From Pedobacter sp. ASV28 (GTDB taxonomy: Bacteria > Bacteroidota > Bacteroidia > Sphingobacteriales > Sphingobacteriaceae), in contig NZ_JAELTN010000029.1 of NCBI RefSeq assembly GCF_016428855.1, positions 1 through 64,000 on the forward strand: a DNA stretch of 64,000 bases. The letters run 5' to 3'. Every line of letters begins with the position of its first letter. The stretch's first letter is position 1. Of this stretch, positions 47,723 to 57,213 are shown piece by piece. A model generated the notes under the pieces. That model was not told the DNA's origin. It saw nothing but the letters and a program-made list of their open reading frames with translations, and searched no databases. The translations under genes and the position numbers were made by a program.

Positions 47723-48709
47723 TTAATAATTATCCAAGCTATTGATCACCTGTTGTATGGTGGCCTCATTGGTTTCTGTCAGGGTCAGAGTCACCTGTTG
47801 GTCTGCTGTAATGGTAGTTTCCAATTCTGCATAATAATACTTGCCATCTTTTATGGAAAAAGAAACATATTTTCCTTGTACACCAATTGGCATCATGTTG
47901 TCGTAGCTCTTTACTGCATTGGGTCCATCGGTATTGTACAATTGTGCCACTACATTGCTGCCCTTTGCACAAAAGAATACAAAAGTTTCGCCTGTTAGCC
48001 CCATGAAGGTGGCAAAACTACCTGGATTGTTCACTAGGCCTACTCTTGTGGTGGTTTTAGGATTGGTATAGGCATAAAATACATCGCAGTTGATCCAACC
48101 TAAATTGCCCATGTCAAAATTATAAAAGCCCTGTACTTCGCCCGTTTCCAGTTTAATGCCGCCGCCACCATTTGGATTTCTTACTGGTGCCTGCCAGGCC
48201 ATTTGATTGGCATTGCCCACTTGCTCTATGCCTTCCCAAATTTGGGTTACCCCACTTCTCTTGGCAGGAATGGCTATAGAAATATTGCTGCTTAACGCTT
48301 TGTCTACCTGGTTGCCATTAACACTTGCACTGAGGTAGATAAAACCATCGGACATTAATGGGGCGCCACTAATATGGTTGGTGTTGGTGCCACCAAAAAT
48401 AACACTGCTTCTTTTTAAAAATTCCCTGGCACTGATCATGACCGTTCCGGTTACTGTATTGCCATCTTTTTTAAAGGCACCGGCAGGAATGGTCACTTTG
48501 GTGCCTCCCTGCAGGGTAAAGGTATTGGTGGTACTGGCGTTAATTTGTATGCGCTGTACCTGTGGACCAAATAGTGCTGTAAACTCTTTGGCATTACTGG
48601 CCGAGTTCCTGTTGCTCTTGTCTTTTTTACAAGCTTGTAAAAAAGCGGTAAACGTTAATAGGAGAGCCATAGCAGTTAAGGTATTTTTTAAGTTTAAAGT
48701 TCTCATCAT
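47723..48709 (-). CDS. Lipoprotein of the CHAT/PKD cluster
   Basis: 328 aa with lipobox in LLLTFTAFLQAC. A domain at about 65-115 with TFTLQGGTKVTIPAGAFKK and VTGTVMISAREF follows the ZU5-like pattern seen in some Bacteroidota surface proteins; the rest is beta-rich. Function unknown. Same strand as the PKD and CHAT genes, with the MITE-like element between. Confidence 0.82.
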   Translation of the reverse strand: MMRTLNLKNTLTAMALLLTFTAFLQACKKDKSNRNSASNAKEFTALFGPQVQRIQINASTTNTFTLQGGTKVTIPAGAFKKDGNTVTGTVMISAREFLKRSSVIFGGTNTNHISGAPLMSDGFIYLSASVNGNQVDKALSSNISIAIPAKRSGVTQIWEGIEQVGNANQMAWQAPVRNPNGGGGIKLETGEVQGFYNFDMGNLGWINCDVFYAYTNPKTTTRVGLVNNPGSFATFMGLTGETFVFFCAKGSNVVAQLYNTDGPNAVKSYDNMMPIGVQGKYVSFSIKDGKYYYAELETTITADQQVTLTLTETNEATIQQVINSLDNY

Positions 48710-49301
48710 CTTTTGTATTTAGTTAAGCTTACTCTTTTAGGGCTTTTCAGCAACCGCCATTTTCGTGTTTTGTAGGTATATCAAGCTTTAGGAAAAAATG
48801 TTACCCTACTTTTTGAAAAAAAATAAAAAAATATCCAAAAAAGGCCTTTAAGTAGGTCTTGTGCACTAATGGATCAGCTATTTTTTCTGGTTTAGAAAAG
48901 CAAGAGCGGTGCGACTATTTAAGTAATGTCCCGCCATCCGCTTTACTTTGCCCAGCATAAACTTCGGCTTCGTGCTCGCTATTGTCGGGTTTAGCAGGCC
49001 AGGTAAACGATACGAATTGATCTGGCCAAGCCCTAATGTTATGGAGTAAAGTGTTTAGCGACAAAAGGTGTTGCCCTGCAGGGCGATAGCGGAGAAACTA
49101 TTTTGTGTTAAAGCAGATTTACCGGGACCTCTTTAAAAATGGAGGGAAGGTTAATCGGGGGTGTCTGGCGAGCGCATGATACACTGGCTAACGAGCTGTG
49201 GGCAGATGTTCCTGCCCACCTGGGCCTTTTCTTTCCTGAAACTCAAACAGTTTTTTAAACTTTCCCTAATTAGTTTTACATTTAGGATAAATCGACTATA
49301 A
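48710..49301. other. Intergenic 592 bp between divergent cluster genes
   Basis: No open frame supported. The stretch 48890-49240 is GC-richer than the flanks and contains a 12-bp palindrome GCCCTGCAGGGC (49073-49084). It separates the lipoprotein and sigma-factor genes and would hold promoters for both. Confidence 0.5.
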
Positions 49302-49865
49302 ATGACCAAAAAAGTACATGAAGACCAGCGTTATGTTATTGCCCTATTGAACAATGATGTAGCTTTGGTTAACGAAATCTATAAGAAATGTGCGGCCAAG
49401 GTAAAATCATTTGTGCTGTTTAATAATGGGAGCGTAGACGATGCTGCCGATATTTTTCAGGAGGCGTTGATAGATATCTACAATCAGGCAAAATATAAGG
49501 ATTTGCAACTGAGCTGCCCATTTGAACCCTTTCTTTTATTGGTCTGTAAACGAAAATGGCTCAACGAACTGAAAAAAAAATCAATTATACCGGTAACAAA
49601 AACCGAAGACGATTTATTACATATTGGCGAGGATACTTTTGAACAGGCCGACCTTTTAGCACAGCAAAAGGAACAGGCCGATCTGTTCTTAAAGGCATTT
49701 GAGAAATTGGGAGAACGCTGCAGGGAGATTATAAGATGGAGCATGCAGGGCGATGCCCAAGAGAAGGTTGCCGATGCCCTGGGGGTAACTTATGGTTATT
49801 TAAGAAAGAAAAAATCAGAATGTATGGCAAGTTTAATGAAGCTAATTAAGAAAAATCATGACTGA
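49302..49865 (+). CDS. ECF-type RNA polymerase sigma factor
   Basis: 187 aa. Region 2 with SVDDAADIFQEALIDIYNQA and FEPFLLLVCKRKWLNELKKK; region 4 with LGERCREIIRWSMQGDAQEKV, then the helix-turn-helix VADALGVTYGYLRKKKSECM. A sigma-70 family factor that would direct RNA polymerase to its own promoters. Its last 8 bases overlap the membrane TPR gene, the usual sigma/anti-sigma arrangement. Confidence 0.92.
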   Translation: MTKKVHEDQRYVIALLNNDVALVNEIYKKCAAKVKSFVLFNNGSVDDAADIFQEALIDIYNQAKYKDLQLSCPFEPFLLLVCKRKWLNELKKKSIIPVTKTEDDLLHIGEDTFEQADLLAQQKEQADLFLKAFEKLGERCREIIRWSMQGDAQEKVADALGVTYGYLRKKKSECMASLMKLIKKNHD

Positions 49866-50589
49866 AGATAAAATTTTATGGGTGGCAAGGTATGTGGAGG
49901 GAGAACTAAGCGAAACAGCACATGCCGATTTTGAAAAGCACCTGCTTTCAGATATGGAATTACAGGAATACCTGAAAGAGTATAGGGAAGTACATCAAGG
50001 TTTACGTATACATTTGGCCGTTGATGAAGGGAGAAAGGCATTGGAAAAGACCCTATCTGGCTTTAACAAATCGCATTTCGCAGAGACCGGCCCAAAAGTA
50101 ATGACTTTCCGTTCCTACCTGAAATGGGTAAGTGGTGTAGCAGCGGTATTGATCATAGGCTTATTGGTATGGGCCCCTTGGCGTGGAAACCTCTATCGGC
50201 AATTTGCAGTGGCCGATCAGATGTGGGTAGTAGAAAGGGGAGCGGCCGAAGAAACCAGTTTAGACAAAGCGGCAGCACTTTACAATGAAAAAAAATACAC
50301 AGAAGCGGAACCGATCTTGTCCGCTCTTTATGCTAAAGACCCACAAAATGCTATGCTAGCTTACTATTATGGTTCCAGTCTATTGGAAATTGGAACCTTG
50401 GGTAAAGGCAGGGAAGTATTACGGACATTGTTCAACGGAGAATCTGTATATAAATATAACTCGGCATATGTCATTGCCTTAAGCTATCTAAAAGAAAAAG
50501 ATAAGGAGAACTGCAGGAAATGGCTAAAGCTTATTCCAGAAGGAACAAGCCATTCTGTTAAGGCAAAGCAATTGTTGGATAAATTATAA
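49858..50589 (+). CDS. Membrane-anchored TPR protein, probable anti-sigma factor
   Basis: 243 aa. N-terminal anti-sigma-like helical part (DKILWVARYVEGELSETAHA), membrane helix at about 86-106 (SGVAAVLIIGLLVWAPW) and periplasmic TPR units (AALYNEKKYTEAEPILSALY; YYYGSSLLEIG). Cytosolic N and periplasmic C halves fit a signal-transducing anti-sigma factor. No zinc-binding HxxxCxxC is visible. Paralogue of 42002-42739. Confidence 0.88.
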   Translation: MTEDKILWVARYVEGELSETAHADFEKHLLSDMELQEYLKEYREVHQGLRIHLAVDEGRKALEKTLSGFNKSHFAETGPKVMTFRSYLKWVSGVAAVLIIGLLVWAPWRGNLYRQFAVADQMWVVERGAAEETSLDKAAALYNEKKYTEAEPILSALYAKDPQNAMLAYYYGSSLLEIGTLGKGREVLRTLFNGESVYKYNSAYVIALSYLKEKDKENCRKWLKLIPEGTSHSVKAKQLLDKL

Positions 50590-50919
50590 GCACTGGCGAA
50601 AACAACTTCTTACCCTAGCTGTTCTTCTTATGGTAATAGGATAATAGTTGGGCTATCACCATTAATTAAGAACAGAGTTTTAAGCGTAGAAAGGCCGTGA
50701 TCCAATATTTTTTTATTGTTGAAATATTGGTTTAGGCGATGTGATTGATAATCATTATGTTTGAAGTTGATGGTCTACTGTAGGTAGTGATAAAGCATGG
50801 GGATAGAAAGTTGATGAGGTGGGTATTTATAACTTTATGCTTAAAATAGATAAATACTACTACTTTATACAGGTTAGACCATAAGATTAACGAATCCAAA
50901 ATTTACGCTTAACCTAATA
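50590..50919. other. Intergenic, 330 bp
   Basis: AT-rich; no gene, repeat or clear promoter element recognised. Confidence 0.45.
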
Positions 50920-53292
50920 ATGTTCACCCGCAAGCAGAAAATACTTACCAGAAATTGGTTGATCTCCAACCCTCGCCTAACCGCTCTTATTTTCTTTGCA
51001 TTTTTACTGGGTATTATCTTTTTGATGGCCCATCAGCGGCATCAGATTCTAAAGGAAAATAGGGATAAAGATATTGCAGACATCTTAGAAGATGTAGAGC
51101 TGCGCTTCGATCAGTTGCTGAAGAACTCCCAGAACATTGCATTAACCCTGGCACTTACCCTCGATGAACGCGGCGAACCCCAGCATTTCGAAGCAGTGGC
51201 CGAAAAGATTATGAAGGCCAACCCACACCTGCAGGCGCTACAACTGGTGCCCAATGGGGTAATCAAATATATTTATCCACTAAAGGGCAATGAAGATGCC
51301 AAGGGATTAAACCTGTTCAGTGCCAGTAAGGCCAGTGCATTAGAAGCCAAAAAAGCCATACTCCTACAGAAAATGTATTTTCAGGGACCCGTAAAACTGG
51401 TACAGGGGAATGTAGGCGTAATTGGCCGTTTGCCCCTATATATAAATAATGAATTCTGGGGGTTTGCTGCGGTAGTGATCAGATTGGACAAATTGTTGAA
51501 AAATGCAGGTATAGATAATGAAAAATATGAATTCTACAAATTTCAGTTCTCCAAGGTTAATCCAGTTAGTGGCATAGAAGAATTTTTTGTAGAGAACGAC
51601 TTTGAACTGAGGGATAAAAATTATAAGACCAAGATGTTCGATGAGGGCGATTGGAAGGTGTACCTGATCGATATAAGGGAAAATTATGCCGTTTACCAGT
51701 TGGGTTCCCTGGTCATCTTTGGTGTCATACTCTCTGCCTTTACCAGTTACCTGTTAATGCGTTTATTGCTCAAGCAATCGCAACTGTTTAAAACGGTAGA
51801 CCAACAATATGACCAGCTGGCCACCGCTGAAAACAAGTATAAAACCATTTTCGACTTTGCGGCCGTGGGCATAGGGCGGGTAGATTCGAAAACAGGGGAG
51901 TTCCTGGAAGCCAATGCCTTTCTCTGTAAGCTTTTTGGTTATTCACAAAAAGAACTGACACATAAAAAAATCAAATCGCTTATCCATTTGGAAGATTTGG
52001 ATGCAGATGCAAAAAACTTTAAACAGCTGCTTAGAAACGAAATCAGACAGTTTTCTTCGGTGAGGCGTTATGTCAATAAAAATAATGAAGTAATCTGGGC
52101 CAATGCGGTAATCACGCCATTGTGGAATCAAGATGAAAAGCCCAGCCAACATATTGTCATTGTTGAAGACATTACCCAAAGAGTGGAATATGAAACCAAG
52201 CTGATCGCCTCACAGAAACATATCGAAGAACTGATCAACTCTATTGATGGGATCGTTTGGGAAGCGAGTATCAAGAATAATTTTGCCAATACCTTCATTA
52301 GCAATAAGGTTTATGATATTCTGGGCTACACCCCTCAAGAATGGGTAAGCGAACCTAATTTTCTCTATGGTAAAATATATGAAGAAGACAAAAAGGCATT
52401 TTTCGATTATATAGAAAAGGAACTGTATACCAAGCAAAGGCATGTGCATGAGTATAGGGTTATTGCAAAAGATGGTTCGTTAATCTGGATCAGGGATATT
52501 GTAAATATTGCGCCCAGTTTGGCACAACCAGAAACTTTGAGGGGTATTATGCTCGACATTACCAGTGTGAAAAATGCTGAAGAAGCGCTTAACCAGTCAT
52601 TTGAGCTGGTCAATGAACAGAATAAACGGCTGCTTAATTTTTCTTATATCGTTTCCCATAACCTCAGGTCACATGCCAGTAATATTGATGGCATCACTTC
52701 ATTGATCAGCAATGCCGATACCGAGGAGGAAAGAACAGAAATGATCCAACTGCTGCAAAAGGTAGTGGGCAATTTAAATGATACACTATACAACCTCAAC
52801 AACATTGTTAATATCCAGACCAGTATTGATGTGGTCAAAGAACCTTTAAACCTGAAGGAATATTTGGATAAGGCCATCCACACCCAAGAAAGCCAATTAT
52901 TGAACAAGCGGGCTGTCTTGATCAATGAGGTAGGCGCCCATGTATCTGTTGTATTTAATAAAGCCTATTTGGAAAGCGTACTGCTCAATCTTATTTCCAA
53001 TGCCCTGCGCTATAGCCATCCAGACAGGAAACCCATTATTAACCTAAGCTGCGAAAGAAAAGCGGACGATTGGGTATTGAGCATTTCTGACAATGGACTG
53101 GGCATAGATTTGGAACGGAATGGAGATAAGCTCTTTGGGCTTAACCAAACCTTTAACGGCAATAGCGATGCCAGGGGCTTTGGCCTTTTTCTTACCAAGA
53201 ACCAGATCGAGGCCATGGGCGGTAAAATTGAAGTAGAAAGCATTTTGGGAGAAGGTACTACCTTCAGGGTTTATTTTCACGGATCGGCTTAA
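50920..53292 (+). CDS. CHASE/PAS sensor histidine kinase
   Basis: 790 aa: membrane helix 20-36, periplasmic CHASE-like sensor (42-245), helix about 250-275, PAS domain 1 (307-425, AENKYKTIFDFAAVGIGRV), PAS domain 2 (430-555, VYDILGYTPQEWVSE), HisKA with phospho-acceptor His580 in YIVSHNLRSH, and HATPase with LLNLISNALRYS (N box), SISDNGLGI (G1) and ARGFGLFLTKNQIE (G2). The HNLR variant of the His box is typical of Bacteroidota hybrid-type kinases. No response regulator adjoins. Confidence 0.94.
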   Translation: MFTRKQKILTRNWLISNPRLTALIFFAFLLGIIFLMAHQRHQILKENRDKDIADILEDVELRFDQLLKNSQNIALTLALTLDERGEPQHFEAVAEKIMKANPHLQALQLVPNGVIKYIYPLKGNEDAKGLNLFSASKASALEAKKAILLQKMYFQGPVKLVQGNVGVIGRLPLYINNEFWGFAAVVIRLDKLLKNAGIDNEKYEFYKFQFSKVNPVSGIEEFFVENDFELRDKNYKTKMFDEGDWKVYLIDIRENYAVYQLGSLVIFGVILSAFTSYLLMRLLLKQSQLFKTVDQQYDQLATAENKYKTIFDFAAVGIGRVDSKTGEFLEANAFLCKLFGYSQKELTHKKIKSLIHLEDLDADAKNFKQLLRNEIRQFSSVRRYVNKNNEVIWANAVITPLWNQDEKPSQHIVIVEDITQRVEYETKLIASQKHIEELINSIDGIVWEASIKNNFANTFISNKVYDILGYTPQEWVSEPNFLYGKIYEEDKKAFFDYIEKELYTKQRHVHEYRVIAKDGSLIWIRDIVNIAPSLAQPETLRGIMLDITSVKNAEEALNQSFELVNEQNKRLLNFSYIVSHNLRSHASNIDGITSLISNADTEEERTEMIQLLQKVVGNLNDTLYNLNNIVNIQTSIDVVKEPLNLKEYLDKAIHTQESQLLNKRAVLINEVGAHVSVVFNKAYLESVLLNLISNALRYSHPDRKPIINLSCERKADDWVLSISDNGLGIDLERNGDKLFGLNQTFNGNSDARGFGLFLTKNQIEAMGGKIEVESILGEGTTFRVYFHGSA

Positions 53293-53379
53293 GGGTGTTT
53301 TTTTAGGTGCTATCTGTTGAAGCTAAGTGGTTTATGGAGGGTAGATTAAAAAATAAATTTCATAATTCCTTAAAAACGC

Positions 53380-53387
53380 TATATTTG
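53380..53387 (+). promoter_or_regulatory. -7 promoter box before the 31-codon ORF
   Basis: TATATTTG, exact TAnnTTTG, ending 14 bases before the small ORF's ATG. Confidence 0.6.
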
Positions 53388-53401
53388 CAAAAAATAAAAT
53401 C

Positions 53402-53497
53402 ATGCTACGCATTAAACATATCCAAAAAAATAGCCATAACCCGTCTTGTGGGTTAAAGTGCTCGGGTATGGATTTTATTTTCCTTTCGGGCCACTAA
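53402..53497 (+). CDS. 31-codon peptide ORF with two Cys, unknown
   Basis: ATG to TAA, reading MLRIKHIQKNSHNPS then CGLKCSGMDFIFLSGH. It starts 14 bases after a -7 box and ends 89 bases before the TPR gene. Overlapping RNA structure: TAACCC/GGGTTA stem at about 53437-53455. It could be a leader peptide for the TPR gene or an independent small protein. No family recognised; treat as unproven. Confidence 0.45.
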   Translation: MLRIKHIQKNSHNPSCGLKCSGMDFIFLSGH

Positions 53498-53586
53498 CGT
53501 TATACCGTTACCATTCCATTTCATTTTTTTATCATTAAAAGATCGAGGCCTTAAGGCATTTATCAAAATTTTCAATACTTATCCGC

Positions 53587-54102
53587 ATGGACATTTTATA
53601 TACTGTAGAGGAAAAATATTTACAGGCCATTGAAGAGCTATATTATGGCGAACTGCCCAAAGCACTTCATTTATTTCACGAAATAATCAAAGCAGATGCA
53701 GCTTATGCCAGGGCTTATTATAGATTGGGTAATCTATATCAATATGAATTTAAGGATTATCCAAGCGCAGGCTATTACTATCAGCAATGTATAACCATAG
53801 ATCCGGCTTTTCCCGATGTTTATGAGCATTACCTGAAATTGTTGGTCACTTTGGGCAAACACAAAATGATAGCAGCTATAGCCGAGCAGGCATTTGGTAC
53901 TGCTGGCGTTTGCCAGTGGCAGCTGCATGAAGTTTTGGGCGCCTATGCCGAAACACAACAGGATTTTGCCAAGGCCCAAAGCCATTATGAACAAGCTGGT
54001 TTGATGAGCATCTGCTCTACTGCGCACCAAACGTTTCAGGAACATGTGAAACGGGTGAGGGCCAAACAACAGCATAAACAGCCATGGGTATATGCCTATT
54101 AG
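53587..54102 (+). CDS. Small TPR protein
   Basis: 171 aa soluble helical protein with about three TPR units: IEELYYGELPKALHLFHEII, AYARAYYRLGNLYQYEFKDY and GYYYQQCITIDPAFPDVYEH. No signal peptide. Partner not known. Followed at once by a long inverted repeat. Confidence 0.82.
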   Translation: MDILYTVEEKYLQAIEELYYGELPKALHLFHEIIKADAAYARAYYRLGNLYQYEFKDYPSAGYYYQQCITIDPAFPDVYEHYLKLLVTLGKHKMIAAIAEQAFGTAGVCQWQLHEVLGAYAETQQDFAKAQSHYEQAGLMSICSTAHQTFQEHVKRVRAKQQHKQPWVYAY

Positions 54103-54104
54103 TT

Positions 54105-54178
54105 AAGGTGGCCAAAGGGAGATGGGGAACTGTGTTCAACTGCCCATATAAAGCCCTATTTAAATTTGGCCACCTTTT
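54105..54178 (+). terminator. Long-loop inverted repeat, probable terminator
   Basis: AAGGTGGCCAAA (54105-54116) and its exact complement (54165-54176), with a 48-base loop that can fold on itself (GGGG...TGCCC). Short T run follows. Lies 3 bases after the TPR stop. Confidence 0.6.
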
Positions 54179-54257
54179 AGAAATGCCAGTTGAACCATAG
54201 AATTTGTAAATTGGTCTAACCCTATGTTCGAATAAAGGGCTCTAATACCATAAACTT

Positions 54258-54863
54258 ATGTCAAAAATAGAAACGGTTATTGCAGAATTGAAAAAGGTAG
54301 AGCACGGTTTTAAACCGATGATCGCCGCAGGCGATGAACTTTTGCACATCAGTGGGCAAGATCATTTGGCACTGGCGCGCTCGTTGTTGGAACAGGAAGC
54401 CCATCAGGCACGAATGCTGGGTACCTATATGTTGGGAGAACTTGCTGCCCATCAGGAAGAGGCACTAAAAATACTCAGGGAAAAGGTAAGTAAGGATAGA
54501 AGCTGGCAGGTGCAGGAAATGTTGGCCAAGGCTTTTGATCGTTATTGTAGCCATTTGGGCTATGAAAATGCATTGCCCATAATCAAAGCCTGGCTACAGG
54601 ATGGACAGGCGAATGTTAAAAGGGCTGTAATTGAAGGCTTGAGAATCTGGACCGGAAGGCCCTACTTTAGGGAGTACCCCCAAGTGGCCATTGACCTGAT
54701 CGGTGCACACCGTTCGGCAGACAGCGAATACCTGCGGAAATCGGTGGGCAATGCCCTACGCGACATTAAAAAGAAACATCCAGAACAGGTAGAAAGCTAT
54801 CTTGCCAACTGGGATTTGACAGACAGAAGAGTGCTGTTCACCAAAAAATTGATAGGGAAATGA
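54258..54863 (+). CDS. AlkD-like HEAT-repeat (DNA alkylation repair) protein
   Basis: 201 aa all-helical HEAT-like repeats: LARSLLEQEAHQARMLGTYM, VSKDRSWQVQEMLAKAFD, ANVKRAVIEGLRIWTGRPY and SEYLRKSVGNALRDIKKKHP. This resembles AlkD/AlkC-type DNA glycosylases that flip out alkylated bases; a few are structural only. Start overlaps none; the next gene (DUF4180) overlaps its stop by 4 bases. Confidence 0.8.
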   Translation: MSKIETVIAELKKVEHGFKPMIAAGDELLHISGQDHLALARSLLEQEAHQARMLGTYMLGELAAHQEEALKILREKVSKDRSWQVQEMLAKAFDRYCSHLGYENALPIIKAWLQDGQANVKRAVIEGLRIWTGRPYFREYPQVAIDLIGAHRSADSEYLRKSVGNALRDIKKKHPEQVESYLANWDLTDRRVLFTKKLIGK

Positions 54864-55222
54864 ATATAAAAAACCACCAACACAAGGCCACCCAGATAGC
54901 CGAACTCATATCGGATGAGCTGATCATTAAAAAGGCAGAGGATGGATTGGACGTACTGGGCAATTTATATTATCAGGGCTTTGACAAGATCATTATCCAC
55001 CAACAAAATATCACCCCTGATTTTTTCGACCTCAAAAATGGCATGGCAGGCGAAATACTCCAAAAGTTCTCTAATTATAGGGTGCGTTTGGCCATTGTAG
55101 GAGACTTTAGTGCCTATACCAGCAAGAGCATCAAGGATTTTATTTGGGAAAGCAATAAAATAGGGCATATCTATTTCTTGACTTACCTTTCAACGGCATT
55201 GGACAAGCTTTCTGGTCACTGA
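54860..55222 (+). CDS. DUF4180 protein
   Basis: 120 aa. Ends with the typical YRVRLAIVGDFSAYTSKSIK and DFIWESNKIGHIYFL. Uncharacterised family. Coupled to the AlkD-like gene (ATGA overlap), so possibly part of the same response. Confidence 0.88.
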   Translation: MNIKNHQHKATQIAELISDELIIKKAEDGLDVLGNLYYQGFDKIIIHQQNITPDFFDLKNGMAGEILQKFSNYRVRLAIVGDFSAYTSKSIKDFIWESNKIGHIYFLTYLSTALDKLSGH

Positions 55223-55328
55223 AACCTGCCGAAGACAAGGGTTTTTTTAGGCGCCTGATGTCTGTAGTTATGCTTATATTAGGACTAATTAACTGTAGGA
55301 AACACATTAATCATCGTTATAATTTACA

Positions 55329-55880
55329 ATGGGTATTTTATCTTTTTTTAAGAACAGGCCAAACGCAAAACGAGAGGCTGACAATCAAGCTGAGGTGCCG
55401 GAGCTGAACAAGCCCGAAGTCACGGAAGAATTTAAGCGCTTAAGTGAAAAAGCTTATGGATATCTACATCAACAACAAGATCTTACAGAAGAGAAATACG
55501 GAATTGGAAAATATGAAAAATGGTTTTATGACCAGACAACAGGTTATTTAACATTTTCTGATGGAGATACCATTAAGCTAAAAATAAAATATGAAGAGGT
55601 GGGCTCCATTTCAAAAATAAGTGGAACATGGCTTTGGTCTTGGGCAAATCCGCATCTGGAAGAAAAGATAAAAACAGCTATTTTAAAAGTCAAAGACTAT
55701 GGACGGGAGCATCAATTGGAACCGTTGACCAAAAGAAAATGGTACGCCGACGAATATGATGGTTGGGAAATGACCGCCATAACTGCTTATCTCATGAAAG
55801 CAAAGGGCGCTTACCGAGTGCCTACAGAAAACACATTTTCGTTTATGGTTTACAAAGAGATCATTGACCTGAGAAAGTAA
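55329..55880 (+). CDS. DUF6882-like (immunity-type) protein
   Basis: 183 aa cytosolic. WFYDQTTGYLTFSDGDTIKL, VGSISKISGTWLWSWANPHL and the ending GWEMTAITAYLMKAKGAYRV match DUF6882. Such proteins are found among immunity genes of toxin systems, though many are orphans. No toxin gene adjoins. First gene of the accessory island. Confidence 0.75.
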   Translation: MGILSFFKNRPNAKREADNQAEVPELNKPEVTEEFKRLSEKAYGYLHQQQDLTEEKYGIGKYEKWFYDQTTGYLTFSDGDTIKLKIKYEEVGSISKISGTWLWSWANPHLEEKIKTAILKVKDYGREHQLEPLTKRKWYADEYDGWEMTAITAYLMKAKGAYRVPTENTFSFMVYKEIIDLRK

Positions 55881-55930
55881 GTGCGAGGGCAGCTCATGTT
55901 GAAGTAGAAACGTGGATGAGTAGGGGGGGA

Positions 55931-56042
55931 GCTTTGAACATTCCCAGTCGATCAGTAAACTGTTCAAGGCTAAAACCAACCTTTCCCCTCTGGCGTTCAG
56001 AAATTCCTTTAACTGAGCACAGCTGTGTTTATAGCGTTTTTA
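55931..56042 (+). repeat. Direct repeat, copy 1: orphan AraC 3' tail
   Basis: 112 bases nearly identical (4 mismatches by eye) to 62022-62133. It includes the last 28 codons of an AraC-type HTH (FEHSQSISKLFKAK..SFN) with stop, and 26 bases beyond. No upstream part of the gene is present. Reading frame is intact across the copy. Confidence 0.93.
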
Positions 56043-56202
56043 TTCTATACTACTAAATTTAAAAAGTATTTTGAACCTAATTTTAAGATGTCGATATTCG
56101 TTGCTAGGTCCGTTCTTGTCTAAAATTGACTGATGTGCTCGAATTTGGGCTGTTCCAATTTTTAGTCATATGCTACTTCATAATCAATAATTAATAACCG
56201 AA

Positions 56203-56937
56203 ATGAAAAAAACAATCTTAATGCTCTCGGTAGTCACGCTGTCGATCATAATGTCTTGTTCAAAAAGTAAAGATGAACCAACAGAAGAAACAAAAACAAA
56301 TTGCCAACATACAGAAACAGCTTATACCTATAGTGGTTCCAATACCAGCAAAACAACATTTACCTATACCTATGATGCCAATGGCAGAATTACAAAATTT
56401 GTTGAAAAAGAAGGTACAGATACCTACACCACCAATTATACCTATGCTGCCACAGAAATAAAGGAGATTTTTGAAGGGCAAACCACAACTTATAAGCTTG
56501 ATGCCTCGAACAGAATTGTTTCCGATGAGCATTTCCAATACCTCTATGATGCCAATGGCTATCTTGTACAGCGAAAACATATTGGAAGTAATTCAATAGA
56601 TACCTATAGCTACACTAATGGTAATCTTACCAAGATAGAAATAGGAACTACGACATATGTGGTTGAGTACAGTGCGGTCGAAGCTAAAGGTAGCCCCATG
56701 CTAACAGGCCCAGATATCGCTATACCTTACGAGCTAACAGGTGTACTTAAAGGATATTTTGGGAAAGCATCGAGAAATCTTATTGCAAAAATTACGAGCA
56801 CGGGGACATACCCATCCCAGAGCTATACACAAACTTTTACCCACTCCATAGATGCTGTAGATAACGTAATTAAGGTGGTAATAACCGAAAGCACAGGTAT
56901 AATTTTCACACTTGATCACAAATTCGAATGCAAATAG
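56203..56937 (+). CDS. Lipoprotein with RHS/YD-like repeats
   Basis: 244 aa with lipobox (VVTLSIIMSC). Strand repeats with TYTYDANGRITKF, LDASNRIVS, LYDANGYLVQRK and SYTNGNLTKIE are YD-type repeats; the family is common in Bacteroidota (DUF4595-like). No toxin domain. Surface-exposed, function unknown. Confidence 0.83.
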   Translation: MKKTILMLSVVTLSIIMSCSKSKDEPTEETKTNCQHTETAYTYSGSNTSKTTFTYTYDANGRITKFVEKEGTDTYTTNYTYAATEIKEIFEGQTTTYKLDASNRIVSDEHFQYLYDANGYLVQRKHIGSNSIDTYSYTNGNLTKIEIGTTTYVVEYSAVEAKGSPMLTGPDIAIPYELTGVLKGYFGKASRNLIAKITSTGTYPSQSYTQTFTHSIDAVDNVIKVVITESTGIIFTLDHKFECK

Positions 56938-57030
56938 AAATGGAGCCATAGTAATATGGCCCTTTCATTAAAGCCCTTTTTACCTATTTTTAAAACTTGA
57001 TAAGATACTTAACAAATAGAGGGATCTTAA

Positions 57031-57213
57031 ACTTCAAAAAAAGCTATAGCACAAAGTTTGGTCAAGAAATATCAGGGAGCTATCATACAGCAGCATTTAG
57101 ACAAAGGAGCAAAAGCTTATTCTGGTTGGAGAGCCGCATGGATTGGTCTTGTCGGCGCCATTATTCTAATGGCCTTTTTACTTCCTATTGTACCTGTGTT
57201 AGATGGAGAATAG
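57031..57213 (+). pseudogene. C-terminal fragment of a small membrane protein
   Basis: 61 codons in a frame without a usual start: KKAIAQSLVKKYQGAIIQQH, then a membrane helix (AAWIGLVGAIILMAFLLPIV), ending PVLDGE and TAG. The frame upstream is closed by stops. A competing ORF over the same bases has no protein-like character. Probably the remains of a gene. Confidence 0.55.
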
